Shown piece after piece: positions 21,627 through 33,648 of a stretch of 64,000 nucleotides of DNA; position 1 is the stretch's first letter, and each line of letters begins with the position of its first letter. This DNA comes from Verpa conica (taxonomy: Eukaryota > Ascomycota > Pezizomycetes > Pezizales > Morchellaceae): positions 186,001 through 250,000 of the forward strand of contig JAUFSD010000013.1 in the NCBI GenBank assembly GCA_033030425.1, given 5' to 3'. The notes below the pieces were generated by a model, which saw only the letters and a list, made by a program, of their open reading frames with translations, did not search any database and was not told the origin of the DNA. The position numbers were made by a program, and so were the translations under genes.

Positions 21627-23001
21627 CTAATCGCTAAAAGATCGACAATCGTTAGTCTCGCGATCCTCCGGCCAAAGTAGAGAAGAGCCCTGGGGATACT
21701 TACCCCATCGGATAAGGGTGCATTATCTGGCCGTAATACAACGACGCCTCCGCGGACGCAAGGAAGACATAAGTCGGCGCGATTTCGCTCGGCTGACCCG
21801 GACGGCCGATCTGCGACTTTTTCCCAAAGTCCTCCATCTGCTCCGCTGGACGCGATGCGGGCTGAAGAGGAGTGTGAACCGGCCCCGGACTGTATGTGTG
21901 TGTGTGTGCATAATACCACGTTGTTAGTCTTGGTATACAGGAACGAATTCACTATTTTGATTTATTTCAGGTGGCTGGGGGGGGTGTCAACTTACGCCAC
22001 GGCGTTAACTCGGATGCCCTTAGGGGTAAGGTTTTTGGCGAGCGCTCGTGTGAAACTGACAATTGCACCTTTTGTCGCGGCGTAATCGACCATCTCCGGG
22101 GTTCCACGAAAAGCAACAACGGAGGTAGTGTTGATGATACTGGGCTGATATTACCACACGTGAATTACATTGGGGACCAGGGTAAGAACGTACGAGGCGC
22201 CCTTTTTCATATGGGGTAACGCGAACTTCGTCATAGCAAACATCTGGATGATATTTGACTGGAATGTCGAACTCACTTGGTCTGCAAGATATCGAGAGGG
22301 AATAAGCGATCAATCACTGGTAACCAAGATGAGTGGTGAAAACTTACCCAGATCTATCTCGGTGAAATCTTTACACATGACCTGCTTGCTCGCGTTGTTC
22401 ACGAGAACATCTAGCTTACCGTACTTTTTCATATGTTTGTCCACTATCTTTGAGCAGTCCTTGATGTTCTCCAGATCAAAAGGGATCAAAAGACACTTCC
22501 GGCCCTCCCTCTCTACCATACCCTTTGTGTCTTCGGCATCTGGCTGCTCATCTGGCAAATATACAATTGTTATATCAGCTCCCTCGCGGGCCATCTGGAC
22601 TGCCACAGCCCGTCCAATACCCGAGTCACCGCCAGTGATGATCACCTTGCGGTCGAGGAGTTTGTCAGAACCCCTATACTCGACGAAGCCATCAGGCCCC
22701 TCAAGCTGTGTAGGCTCAGACGTGGGCTTAAGGTCTCTTTCGAGGCTGTAATTTTTATTTGAGCCCCCCCGTTAGTTGACTTGTCCTCAATGGGAATTGA
22801 GGGAAATACAAACCCTGGTAGACTTTGCTCCTGCTTTGGCAATTCAGCCTTGAACTCTCCTCCTTGTCCGGCCTGCGACATGCTAGTACGAATAATTGGG
22901 TTTCTGAGAACACGTAGGTTTTGTATATTCGTTACGCGATATAAGTTCCTACAAATCGATGACCGTAGTAGTAGTGCACTTCTTGACGCGACAAAACTCA
23001 T
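21627..23001 (-). CDS. Short-chain dehydrogenase/reductase (glucose/ribitol dehydrogenase-like)
   Basis: Six exons in phase (23001-22814, 22745-22348, 22281-22194, 22139-21996, 21889-21704, 21633-21627) give 336 residues; the last exon encodes only the end of Gly, then Asp and stop. A 45-residue Arg/Ser-rich N-terminus looks like a mitochondrial or other targeting peptide. The SDR core shows the cofactor loop TGGDSGIG, NNAS, catalytic Ser231, Tyr244 and Lys248 in YAATK with the canonical 13-residue Ser-Tyr spacing, and VNAVAPGPV. The pre-core PKQEQ...PG and YRGSDKL place it in the YghA/YhdF-type subgroup (plant glucose and ribitol dehydrogenase homologues), NAD(P)-dependent. The substrate is unknown. 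Donors are GTTTGT, GTAAGT, GTACGT, GTAAGT and GTAAGT. Intron 4 contains a (CA)n run on the coding strand. The gene appears intact. Confidence 0.88.
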
Positions 23002-25422
23002 ATTCTGAGAGACATAAAAAAAAAACACCCCCCCCTTTAAATAATTAAACTCTGTAGATTAAACAAAAGCAAGATTCAAGAACCCCCCCCCCATAAATAT
23101 TTTCTCTCCCTTCTACTTAATTCTAACGACAGGTTTTTTTTCATATCTTCTAACCGTGCTACGAGAAATAAATTACTGTCATAGTGACGGTAGAGGTGAT
23201 GTCATTTGTACGGAAGTCTTTTGACAGGGATCTCCCGGAAGAACTCTCGGTGTGATGAATTTATAACAATTTATTTATTTATTTTCCGCTTCATGGAGTG
23301 TGTGCCCATATCTTCTTGTGGTTGTGCCGATAGGCTCGCTTGGAGTGTTCAGGGGTGGTTAGGGCGTTTGTCTTGGGGTGCGTGAGTGATAGGCTTTGTC
23401 TAGTACGTGACATGCATACGGCGTGTAACGCTGAAACAGAGCGTGACTGTGTGGCTTGCAGGTAGTTGGCAGGTATAAAGTACACTCTATAGGGTGAAGG
23501 GCAGCTGGGGGCTAGAGTGGATGGAAGTCTCCGCACTCTTATTCGGTGTCGCGTGTCTTTCAGTACATATTTACTCGGTACTGTCTGCTTGACACTAGAG
23601 TGGCTTGTTCTGGATTATACGCAAGTAGTGTAGAACCATGACTCGTTAAAGTTATTGGAGCACTATAGGGAACGATATGCGTATTTACCAGTACAATGAA
23701 TATACTCTCTAAAGAGCCCGTCTAGTACAGACAGAGCGGGCATAACTGACTCCCATAGCTCTACATCGGCTTAAATGATAGTAGGTTGCTTTCCTATACT
23801 AGTGATCTCGCGTAACCCCCCGCCATTTGTATTTCCCTCCAGGGTTAGGGTTCGCCTATACCGATGCAAGACCCATTCTAACAGTCTTAGTTCCCCGCTG
23901 CACTCGCACTGTCCTTTCAGCACTGCCTCGTTCTCTAAAATCACGTCAACTGATGTGCTAATAACCCCCAGCTTCCAGTGATCCACCCCAGCGATAGGTG
24001 CCAAAAAAGCAAGCTAGAGCAGATGGCCCGCTCGATGTATAGAGTCATGAGATGGGACTCGGTTATGCATCAAGTGCGGCATGCTCGAGAAGTCAGCATT
24101 TGTACTACAGTGGTAGTCCATTAAAGCTCGACCATGTTCTAAAGTTTTTGGTGGGAGATATCATCTGTTGGGTAGCATGGCTGGTTATGGGGTCGCATAT
24201 ACTCGGGGCAGACAGACAGCCAGGCAGGGAAAAAAAAAAGAACGTGAGAAAATGCAAGTCTCATAAGCATATGTAGATTGAGTTGCAGACTGGGGGGAGG
24301 GGGGCAAATCAAAAGTATTTACCAAAAATCTTTTTCCTGCACTGAGGTACGAGCTGAATAGATAATGTCTTGTTGGTGTATGCAACACGCTCTGCAGAAG
24401 CTAGGATTCTGCATAATTTGAGCGTGTGGATATATGTTATGAAAGTTATGTTATACAGCCTCTTGCGGAAATATTAGGTTTTTGTGAGGATTTTAGCTGA
24501 ACTCACTTTAATAACACGTGGACTATTATAGTTACGTGTTTAAGCATGGAGCGCTAAGAGGCCTAGGCCTAGGGATGGGTCTAGAAAGTCCCGCTTAACC
24601 TGGAGTTCTGTGAGTGGTAAATAATAAAAGAGGATGATTAACTGGATACCTCAATATTTCTCTAAAGGTTTTGAAGTGAGCCACGGCTGTTTGTATAAGT
24701 GTACGGGGTTATAGCTGTTGGCTGGACATGTGAGATGTTTCAATCACTATATGGGTTAGGGCTATCTATCGTATGTTTCAACTTCACCATATGGGTTAGG
24801 GTTATCCACCTTATCTTATCCATCTTATCTAATCACGAAATTTGCAAGAAACATCACATGCGGCCTTTTATTCTGATCGTTGTTGATCAACTCCCTAAAT
24901 CCCTGCTGATCGTGCGAGAAGTGGGCCGCGGGAGAGGGACTTCTAGTCTGATCGTTGCATCGTGTCGTGCCACGGCAACCCAAGCTTGGTTTTCTTCACA
25001 TCAGAGACATCCACAGCGTTTTAAAGCCCTCCCTGTGATTCCAAGCTGTGTTTACTAGGAACCGGATACCCAATGAAGGATTGGAATCTCGTCATCTCCA
25101 GGGTTAGGGAAGGTGAGTAAATTCTCCCAAGAGTCTAGGGTGGGTCAGGCGGATGTGCGGAATCCTCGTCTTGCGTAAGTTTCAGCTCGGAATACCGGCG
25201 AGGTCTGCCCCTCCTTATCTTGGCGTCTCTGCCCCTCCATTCTACGTCTGTCCCACATTCACGCTCAAAGGTCTTGCCCCCTCTCTATAGTAAATATATG
25301 TATTGATTTACCCCTCCTTTGCTCACTCGTCATCCACATCCATCTCCATCTCCATCCCATCTCCATCTCCTGCAACTGATCCACACATTTGATATCATTA
25401 AAAGTCCCGACTGTATACCAAA
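23002..25422. other. 2.4-kb intergenic region between divergent SDR and HET-C genes
   Basis: No gene could be supported. C-runs lie just upstream of the SDR start. Telomere-like GGGTTAGGG words occur near 23840, 24750, 24790 and 25100, and a CATCTC pyrimidine repeat (25330-25375) lies immediately upstream of the HET-C start and is probably promoter or leader. Confidence 0.45.
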
Positions 25423-28400
25423 ATGGCGGGTTCATCCTCTCTGCCACCTCTATTTCTCCCTCTTCTATTGATCCTCGTTTACGCTGCCCTCCCAACACAT
25501 GCATTCGGGGCTGGTAATATTGCGTCCATCTCCAAGATTGAGGGTTCAAACTGGCGTCATGGAGATATTGAAGATACACTGCTTCAGCTTATGATGGCAC
25601 GCTCTCTCGGTGGAAAGAATTTCGACTCTATGACTATCAAACGTATCTATTTCGGGAACTGGCTTAGGGACTACTCACAAGCTATTGATGTCGGTGCACT
25701 GAAATATGTTGAGGGTCCTACTATTAGACTGATTGTAAGCTCTGCTAAAATCTTGCTGGTAGCTACTAAGCTGATTATCTTGCACTAGCTCTGGATGCTG
25801 TCTTTCATGACCTTCGGGTATGGCACTGGCGCGTTCGAGGTTACCGAGGAGAGACTAGGTTGCTATCGCCCAGAGGAACACATTGGTATGTAAGCTGTGG
25901 AATTATTCATCTCTCATTATTTCTATGAGTTATAGGTTTCCTTGTCGTTTGTATCTTGGCCCTGGGTGTGCTTGTTTCCTTTCAAGTTCCCGCGCAAAAT
26001 TACCCCTAACCCTCACTTCCCAAACCCGCCTCTTCGTGTTCTTTCTACCTGATTTACCATGGCAGTGTATTCTGTTTAATTCTAAAATTTGCTTCTAGAT
26101 AACCCGAAGGATTATGCCGATAACTTGGATGCCCGTACCTACGACCACCGACTACGGGGGTTAATCGACGAGGAGATTGAGCTTGCTATAGATCCTCAGA
26201 CCGGCATGAAAAACTACATCGCTAATGAACATATTTACCAGCTTAATAATGGCGAGCCGATGCATACGAGTGGTAAGTTCTCAATCCGTTTCAACTCTAA
26301 AGGTGTATTGAAAATACAGGACTGATGACCTTGTAAAACAGCTGAGCTTGTTCGAAATCTTTTTAGACGCAGTATTGAACTCGGCAGAAGTTACGGGAGA
26401 GACAGAAACAAGGCAGACAAGTATGAGGCTTTGAGATTGATGGGAACTGGTTTGCATTGTCTTGAAGGTAGGCTACATAGCTAGAATCTCATTATATAGA
26501 GAGGGACTAACGGTTTTTGCATAGATTTCTCTGCACACTCAAATTATGTTGAGCTTGCACTCAGGGAGTTGGGCGAGCATGAAATTTTCCCGCACTGCGG
26601 TTCTTACACGGAGGTCGATATCAATGGCAGAAGGATATTTCCTATTGTCACTGGAACCTTTGGTGGTGTTGATTTGTATATCCCTCCTCTCTGGTGTTTG
26701 CACCCCGATCTCCTGGACTAAAGTTCCCTGTAGTCTTCACTCCGTGTTGGGAGAATTCTCCGACAAAGCGACTCAGTCTGAAATTGAACAACTTGAGGGC
26801 GCAATCGATAACGCATCTTACCAGCAAGCTGGCCAGCACTCCGTCATCAGCGACCTCCTAAAGAAACTCCCCATCAGCGGCGCAAAGGATCTCGATAACC
26901 AAGCTACAGAGCTTGAGAACAAGTCGAAAGTCCAAGCTCAGGCAACCCAGGAGGGTAAACCCTGGGGGATTGAAAACGGGGAACAGCTCAGAACAGATAT
27001 CTATCCATTCCTAGAATGGCATGACAAGATCATGTCGGCCATCAACAAGGTGGTAGAATCAATTCCAGGCCTCTCAACAATTGTCGAGAAGCTTTCCGAG
27101 GCGGTCAGCATCTTTGTTTTTTCATTGATTGCACCGTTCCTCATGCCAATCCTTCATCAAGTCAAACTTGAGCTCTCCACTGGATCTAGTGAGGTCATTG
27201 GGACCAGTCAAAACCTTCAGTTTGTCGTCTTTACAGACCATCATTCTAGCAACCCCACACACAGTATGCTGTCGAAGGACCACTTCACCAACTGGTATTA
27301 TTCTTTCTTCAATCCAGCCTCACCCTAGTTGTTTGCTGACAAAAGTGTAGTCTCAATGAGCCTGCCGGAAAGATCGCGAGCGAGGTTATCAAGTTTGTTG
27401 TTCCAATGCTCATGCATGCTTGGGATGATGAGAACGCTGATGTAGATCACATTCTCAACGAAATCGTTGGAGTTTTCCATCATCCCGCATTCGCCAATGG
27501 AGGTGATGGCCGTGGCGGAATTCAGGGCAGACAGCAAATGTTTGGTGTGGTTGAGCAATGGTGGGGGGAGAAGGACGAGAGTGAAAGAGATTTCTTGAGG
27601 TACGCTCTTTCACGCGAAGGTGTTGAGCAAGGAAAGAACCACAAGGAAGGTCAACACGATTCCGGCCACGGATGCGGTAAGCCACTTCAGAGAGTCAAGC
27701 CTAGGAATTCTGGTGGTGAATTTGGAGAGGATATGGGAAAGGCTATGGGCACAGCATTGGAGCAGGCATTCATCCGAAACCAAGGTGGAACCTCTGGAGT
27801 TGGTGGACTTTTGGGAGGAATCGCCGGCGCGGCACTCAGTGGATACGTAGCCCAACAGGTTGGAGGTATTGGTGGTGGTGGTGGAGAGAGTCGTTCAAGT
27901 GGGTTTGAAGAAGTCAGAGAAAGAGGGTTTGATGGTGGAGAAGCAGGCTATCAGCAGTCTTACGAGCAAAGTGGTGGAGTGGGAAGATATCATGAATCGG
28001 GTTACCAGGAACCAGCTCACCATGACACTGCAGCCTACTTAAGGAGCCATTCTTATGGGACCGGTGAAGGCCGTCAATATTACGATTCAGAAGGCATCCA
28101 AAGGACCGAATATGCTACACCTGGATATGGAGGGAATGAATCTTATGACGCATCTGGGTATGGAAGAACTGATTCCTTTGATACTGGCGGGTCATACGGA
28201 GGGGGCGGCTATGGACATGGGGGCTATGTACAAAGGGGTCATGGGGGACACAATTATGGAGGAGAGGGTTATCGCGGGGAGACTTCATATGGCGGCGGTT
28301 ATGGTGCTGGTTACAGTGCTAATACCAGTGGATATAGCGAAAATCGAGAAGTTTCTTATACTTCCCACGTGTCACACGAGTCTACATCATACGGTGGCGG

Positions 28401-28791
28401 ATCCTCTTATGAACGTAGGGTTGAGCACCACAGCCAACATAGTGGTGGATATGGCGGGGCAGAATATGAGCACACCGAAAAGGTATATCGGGAAGATCCC
28501 GGCGATGAAAGGGGTGGCGGATATTATACTGAAAGTCGTTACAAGAAGCACCATTCTGGAGAGGAAGAGAGCGAGCATAGGAGCTACAGGAGAGGAGAGG
28601 AGGAAGAGGAGGTAGAGGAAGAAGAAGAAGAGGACGAACATGCGAGAAGAAAGAGGGAGAAGAAAGAGAGGAAGAGATGGGAGAAAGAACAGCGTAGGCT
28701 AAGTAGAGAGAGTGGTAGTGGGGGAAGTGGAGATGAGTATTATGGCAGTGGTGATGAGCGCGGATACGGCCACCACCGGAGGTATTCTTAA
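25423..28791 (+). CDS. het-c: HET-C family protein (heterokaryon incompatibility)
   Basis: Seven exons in phase (25423-25734, 25789-25885, 26099-26272, 26342-26467, 26525-26675, 26734-27294, 27351-28791) give 953 residues, close to the size of N. crassa HET-C. A signal peptide (hydrophobic core, cleavage near THA) is followed by the Het-C domain: FGAGNI, GSNWRHGDIED, YFGNWLRDYSQA, IDPQTGMKNYIA, GLHCLEDFSAHSNY, TGTFGGVDF and SKDHFTN. From about residue 645 the tail is Gly/Tyr/Ser-rich with repeated GGYG-type units, then a Glu/Lys/Arg block, as in other HET-C proteins. In Neurospora, polymorphic het-c alleles with pin-c cause vegetative incompatibility; outside that system the cellular role is less clear. 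No HET-domain partner lies within this window. All exons are open, so the gene is likely functional. Confidence 0.93.
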
Positions 28792-29869
28792 GTTTTGTTC
28801 TTGTTAACAGGTCTCTTTTCCGGGGGGTATCTCAATACTCGGTCAGTTCTTTATATCCATGCATTCTTGAGCGCGCTAGTTTACCGGAGGCTCCTTATCT
28901 GTTGGTTCCTTATGCTCTCATTTTTGTCTATCATTCTCCATTTTGTGCTTCTATTAGTAAAGCATGTATGTAGGTATGTGATATGAACCAATGATTTCCA
29001 AGTAGTTTCATAGAGACCGAGCCTCTGAAACCAAATGTAGATGCCGGTGAACCATAGTCATTTAGCTAGGTTTGATTTATTAGTAATATACGATAATAGC
29101 CTTCATGAACACAACTAGGTCTGTACTCCTGTATTTATAATGTCCCTACAGCCCTATTATTTATGCTGTTGTGTTGCTACTAGGCTTCCTCTTTAGGAGC
29201 AGGCCAATACTACCGACCATCACTCAGGTTGTACAAACTACCCCACCCTTATGACAAACAAAAGCACATGCACTTACATCTCCGATCCGCCGAGAAATCA
29301 CCCTAGGGGCAGTTAAAAACACGTGTAAAAGACCGAACCAGCTGAATTCAGACCTTGTGAAAATGGATAGAGCCCGGTAAAGCCGGGGGGGGGGCAGGGC
29401 TAGGGTTTTACCAAAATTATTATTAGGGAATCAATGCAGATCATCATTATCCGAAACAGGAAGTTAATAGGCTCGAGTGATCAGTGGTGATACTTGTCTC
29501 GGGCCTAGGTTCCCTAACATGTGCGGTTAACCGCTACCCCCCCCTGTAAGCTTTGATCGACGTGAAAGACATCCCAACTGACTAACCCCCCCTGACACGA
29601 CATGTTATGCATATTGCACATGTAGAAAATCAGGAACCTCTGCTTCTCCGGGTGTACGTCCGATATAGTGGGGGTAGGGGGGTAGGGTAGATATGAATTT
29701 TGGGTTAGTATTCAATATATAAAACCCGTAGATGAACCCCGCCTTTTTTTCTTCTCTCGCGCTCTGGTTCTTATATAGTTTCTATCTCATAGAATTCACT
29801 CCAGATACTACGCTCCTCTAAGAACCTCCGTGAAAAGGCACTTTTGACCACACATCCAAAAAAAACACA
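28792..29869. other. Intergenic region between HET-C and the NPP1 gene
   Basis: No gene is visible. The last 150 bases hold the NPP1 core promoter (TATA at 29718). The rest shows C or G runs near 29390 and 29540 only. Confidence 0.45.
29718..29724 (+). promoter_or_regulatory. TATA box of the NPP1-domain gene
   Basis: TATAAAA lies 146 bp upstream of the proposed ATG at 29870, followed by a pyrimidine-rich leader. Position and sequence fit a fungal core promoter. Confidence 0.45.
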
Positions 29870-31062
29870 ATGCGATATTCCATCACCGCATATGCGGCCT
29901 CGGTGCTAGTATTGCTACTACCTTTAGTTGTGGAAGCGAACACACCTCTCAGCGATACATTTGTACAGAACGATATGGCCGTTAATAAAGGCTATGAGAT
30001 CGCCTGGGCTAGTCGGCCGTAAGTCATACATGCTCATAAAATACTCACGGGGGTGTGCGCTAACTTCGCGTCGGTGGAAAATAAATATAGTATGTGGCAT
30101 TTCGGGAAATCTACGGGTCATCTACCGTGTTATCCTGAGGCGGCACTGGTTAATGGCCAACAGCACGGTACTAATCCTGATATATTCCCGAATGCCGGTA
30201 CAGGGTGCGCGGACCCTGGTGTAGCTGGTGGAAAAGGGAATCCATTCCCTACGTATTATACTGTGAACTTTTGTGGGGATGATGAACTTCGTGTGAGTGT
30301 AGACTGTAGTTTTTTTTTTTTTTTTTTTTTAAGTAGAGTATTTGGCTAATCTAGGGTATGGTTAGGTTGTATACTCACTTTACACGACACATGACGGGTT
30401 TAGATTTGCTATAGTCGCGCAAGGACACGGTAGGGTTTGACAATCCTATTAATGGTGCTGATTACTGACGATAACCCCCCAAAAAAGTGCACGACTGGGA
30501 ACGTATCATCGTCATCTGGAGACGTGAGAATGGTCAATGGACGCGTAAAGAGCTTCTCAAGAGCTTCCATACCGGGTGAATATACAAAAACCATACCAGA
30601 AAAAGTGAATAAGTTAAAAAATAATCTCTGACGTGGGGTTTCTCTTTAGTTATATGCACGACGACTGGAGCGCTGTTCAGAACACAATCAACTACGATAA
30701 TCTCTCGGAGCAAAACGGGAAAGATAAAGACGGCGCAAAAATCTATGTCGGTTGGGGTAAACATGCGATGTTCTCACAGCGGAATACGGGGTGGAATGAT
30801 GAGATATCTCAAGGTTGTGGTAGAGAGTTTAGGTCTCAAGATTGGTGGTGAGTGGATTCCTGTCATCTTGTTTGTGGTTTTGTGGTGGGGTCTGACTTAG
30901 TGTAGGTATGTTCCTGAGCGAGGTGATCTGGTCTGTGGCGCTATTGGATGCTCTGCGGGAGATGAGATGTCGAGGTTTGACTGGGGGAGTGCTACTTCGG
31001 GTCCTTGGGTTGTGGATGATCGGGTGTGTACGGAGAAAGAGGGCGGGTATACGGCGTGCTAG
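29870..31062 (+). CDS. Secreted NPP1-domain (necrosis-inducing-like) protein
   Basis: Six exons in phase (29870-30018, 30091-30292, 30366-30429, 30488-30575, 30650-30847, 30906-31062) give 285 residues. A clear signal peptide covers the first 22 or so residues. The body matches the fungal NPP1 group: CYPEAA, a GCADPG loop, HDWER at 30490-30504, KIYVGWGKHAMF and FRSQDWW, with a cysteine near the C-terminus. Classical NLPs bind a divalent metal around a GHRHDWE heptapeptide; here the Arg position is Val, and the protein belongs to a divergent branch that is common in non-pathogenic fungi and need not be toxic. Intron 2 contains a 20-nt T run (30311-30330). The frame is intact with no break. The HET-C gene lies 1.1 kb upstream in the same orientation. 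A role in host or substrate interaction is inference. Confidence 0.85.
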
Positions 31063-31364
31063 ATGGCTTGTTTGATCTCTTAGTGCTGTGCTGGAGTACG
31101 TGTATTTCAAAGAGATTTTTCTATATCGAAGTATTGCCATGAACTACGATCTATGTGTAACTAATCAATTAAATAAAACTATACCGAGATCATGAACGCT
31201 CACTCGTTTCTCGCCCGAAACCGAAACTAAAAATGAATAAATTAATCATTTACATTCAAAACTTCTATACATTAACAAGAGTTAGAGTATAGTACAGCTT
31301 CGATTAGACAAAGGTTCAAGCTGAGTTATATTTTTATAAAGCAAGTATTCCTACATCCTTTTGT

Positions 31365-31765
31365 TTAGATTAAAGATATGAAAGCCTCTTCATCAAGAGG
31401 CATCTCTGCCGAGATTTTATGGTAAGCATCTAACCATAAAGCTGAGACCAACATTACTGGTTTTCCATCGCCCCCAGTCCTCCCGCTACCTTGGTTGAAG
31501 TCAAAAAATGGTATGGGAGACCATAGTGTACAACAAGCCTGATCGAGCTAACATCTATTCCAGCTCCAAGTGCACTAGTGGATACCATCATTCTAACCTT
31601 TCCACAGATCGAAGGCTTAATCTCTTCTATCTTTTCGGGAGTCTGAGTATTGAACCGTGAAGATAGGTATTTCCTGTAATTTCCTACAGTCTGAGGGTGT
31701 TCTGACATGTACTGTACTTCATTCGGGCTGGTTGCGTGATTTGTGTCTTTTGGAGCATTTACCAC
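31365..31765 (-). pseudogene. RecQ-type helicase fragment
   Basis: A piece of helicase C-domain on the minus strand: VSTSALGAGID, SIRLVVHYGLPYHF and, after a one-base slip in a run of six (A on plus, 31503-31508), DFNQGSGRTGGDG, corresponding to RecQ motifs V and VI. The conserved Arg of motif VI is retained in the shifted frame (GSGRTGG). No motifs I-IV could be found upstream, and the frame ends at 31365. The ALGAGIDVSSIR form resembles the multi-copy RecQ-like helicases linked to telomeres or mobile elements in fungi rather than housekeeping RecQ (which reads AFGMGI). A dead fragment. Confidence 0.7.
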
Positions 31766-33648
31766 GGGTCCACAGGGGATTAACTGTATTTAGGGTATTG
31801 GTAATGATGAAGGGAGTGACCCTATACCGTATACGAAACCCTGTAATGTTGCTGGAAGTTAGATACCATTCAGTAGTTTGATTTAGATTGTGATTTTGAG
31901 GTGCTTATGGGTTCTCTCCTACCTATTGTATGCGAAATGCTAAAGATTCAGCTGCGGTAGTCTTGCATAAAGTTAATTTTCTGGTTATGAATTATTTCTC
32001 CTTCTGTAGCTGCTGGGATAATAAATTTCTTCTGATGATAACCGTACCTTACCCGCCAGCTTAAGACCGGTCACAGGTAAGCTCTATGACATCAGCAGCC
32101 GATAAACCGCTATATTGAATATCACAGCCACAAAATGACCTTGTAGTATGATTCTCTATACTAGCCCTAGACATCACCTTGACATGCATCTTCCAACCCT
32201 TGTGATGGATGAGGATAGTGGGTGGTAGGATTGGGGACTCAAGGGGGTTATCCCTCGATACTAGTTGGTGCTTGAGCATTTCTGTCCGGGTCTTTTTTGA
32301 TAGATGCTGGTCATCCGCGAGTGTGTAGCCATTGATGGAGGAGGAGGGACTTGATGAATAACTTTGACGTTGGAGGAGGTAAGTGCTCCTGGACTGTGGG
32401 GTCGATGTGTTGTCATACGTGTTAAAGAAATATGTATTTCTGTATAATTACAGAAGAGGAAAGAAAGAACAAGGAGGGGTGAGCCCCTTCTTGTAGATGA
32501 GGATACTGTGGCACACGCTAGTAACCAAGGCTAAGTGGCATAGCCACTTGGGACACCTGTCCCCTGCGAGGATCATACAACCCTCTCTCTCTTAGACAAT
32601 AATTTTCTTGCTGCTTTAGTTATCTGAATCATATCTTGCCTTCTTGTGATGAACAACTTGTTTCATCATCAATTTATTTCGAACTTCTTTTAGTGATACG
32701 AGACAGCCCACAACACCTGTTATCAACTACTAGTACACTTACTAGCCTACATCTAATTACTAGTGCAATCGTTTGTGTGTTCAGAAATACGCTCATATAA
32801 TGTCAGCCACTCCCAGTGGCTCATTAGCTTCCCAATTTCATGTAACGCTATTAGGGAGGAACTTCAATCAAAGTCCTGCCAGTAGTATATGTAGTTTTGG
32901 GTCCCAATATGTATACGTGCGAGGTTTTGGATGTTGTGTTCCATACTTATCGAACTTTTATGAAGTGCATATAGATTTGTATGATAAACCAGTACACATA
33001 ACAACTAGGGGATCGCTTGGGGAGTATATAATATTCCTACCGTATCGCTCCGCACGGTGTGTGTGATACGCATTAAAGACCGAGGACTAAAAATTACATT
33101 ACTGCTGCTAGCGAGTTCTGATGTTTCTCGTTCCGTTGTCATCTAGTCATCGGAAATCTCAACCACTGCCTGGTACTTTTTGGTCTTAGTTCTCAGTGAA
33201 GCAGTCGGATTATTTGCTTGGATAATTTTTGCTGTACCGTGGTCATCAGAGCTCACTCGATTATTGCTCAAGACTGATGATGCAGGGTTAGGGTTACCCT
33301 GTGATTCTAGACCCACATGTATGTTGCGCCTAGCCGAATATAGATCTATATAATATAGGAGTGCCATGCATGCGTTGTCAATTATTGGGAAGGGAATCAA
33401 AGATGACTGGAAAATCCTGTCATTGTTCAACAGATGAATCATCCTATCCCTGACAGTGAGTGTTACTGGCTTGATCGAGACCTGGCTGAAGCTGAAGAGT
33501 CTTGGCAGGACCCACGCTGGCTTTTTGACTCAGCCTCGGATAGCCGTATATATTAGTGTTTCTAGCTACAAGGACCTCTATCCGAACTTCTGCCCCACCA
33601 AAGCCCAAAACACTATCGTTTTACTCAATACCAATCCTCTCGAACAGT
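31766..33648. other. Interval between helicase relic and DUF4139 gene
   Basis: The solo LTR copy B (32508-32712) is listed separately. Remaining frames are short and unsupported, including a 97-codon plus-strand frame at 32773 and a 99-codon minus-strand frame at 33143 without motifs or splice logic. Confidence 0.4.
32508..32712 (+). mobile_element. Solo LTR-like element, copy B
   Basis: A 205-bp element with TGTGG start and CCACA end, related to the 199-bp copy at 14812-15010 and in the same orientation. Flanking four-base words are ATAC and ACAC, one transition from a perfect duplication. It is separated from the helicase relic by about 740 bp. Confidence 0.5.

Noticed and set aside
28055..28615. 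186-codon plus-strand frame in another phase
   Set aside because: It is the shifted reading of the Gly-rich HET-C tail.
33143..33442. 99-codon minus-strand frame upstream of the DUF4139 gene
   Set aside because: It overlaps the promoter region, lacks any motif, and no exon extends it.
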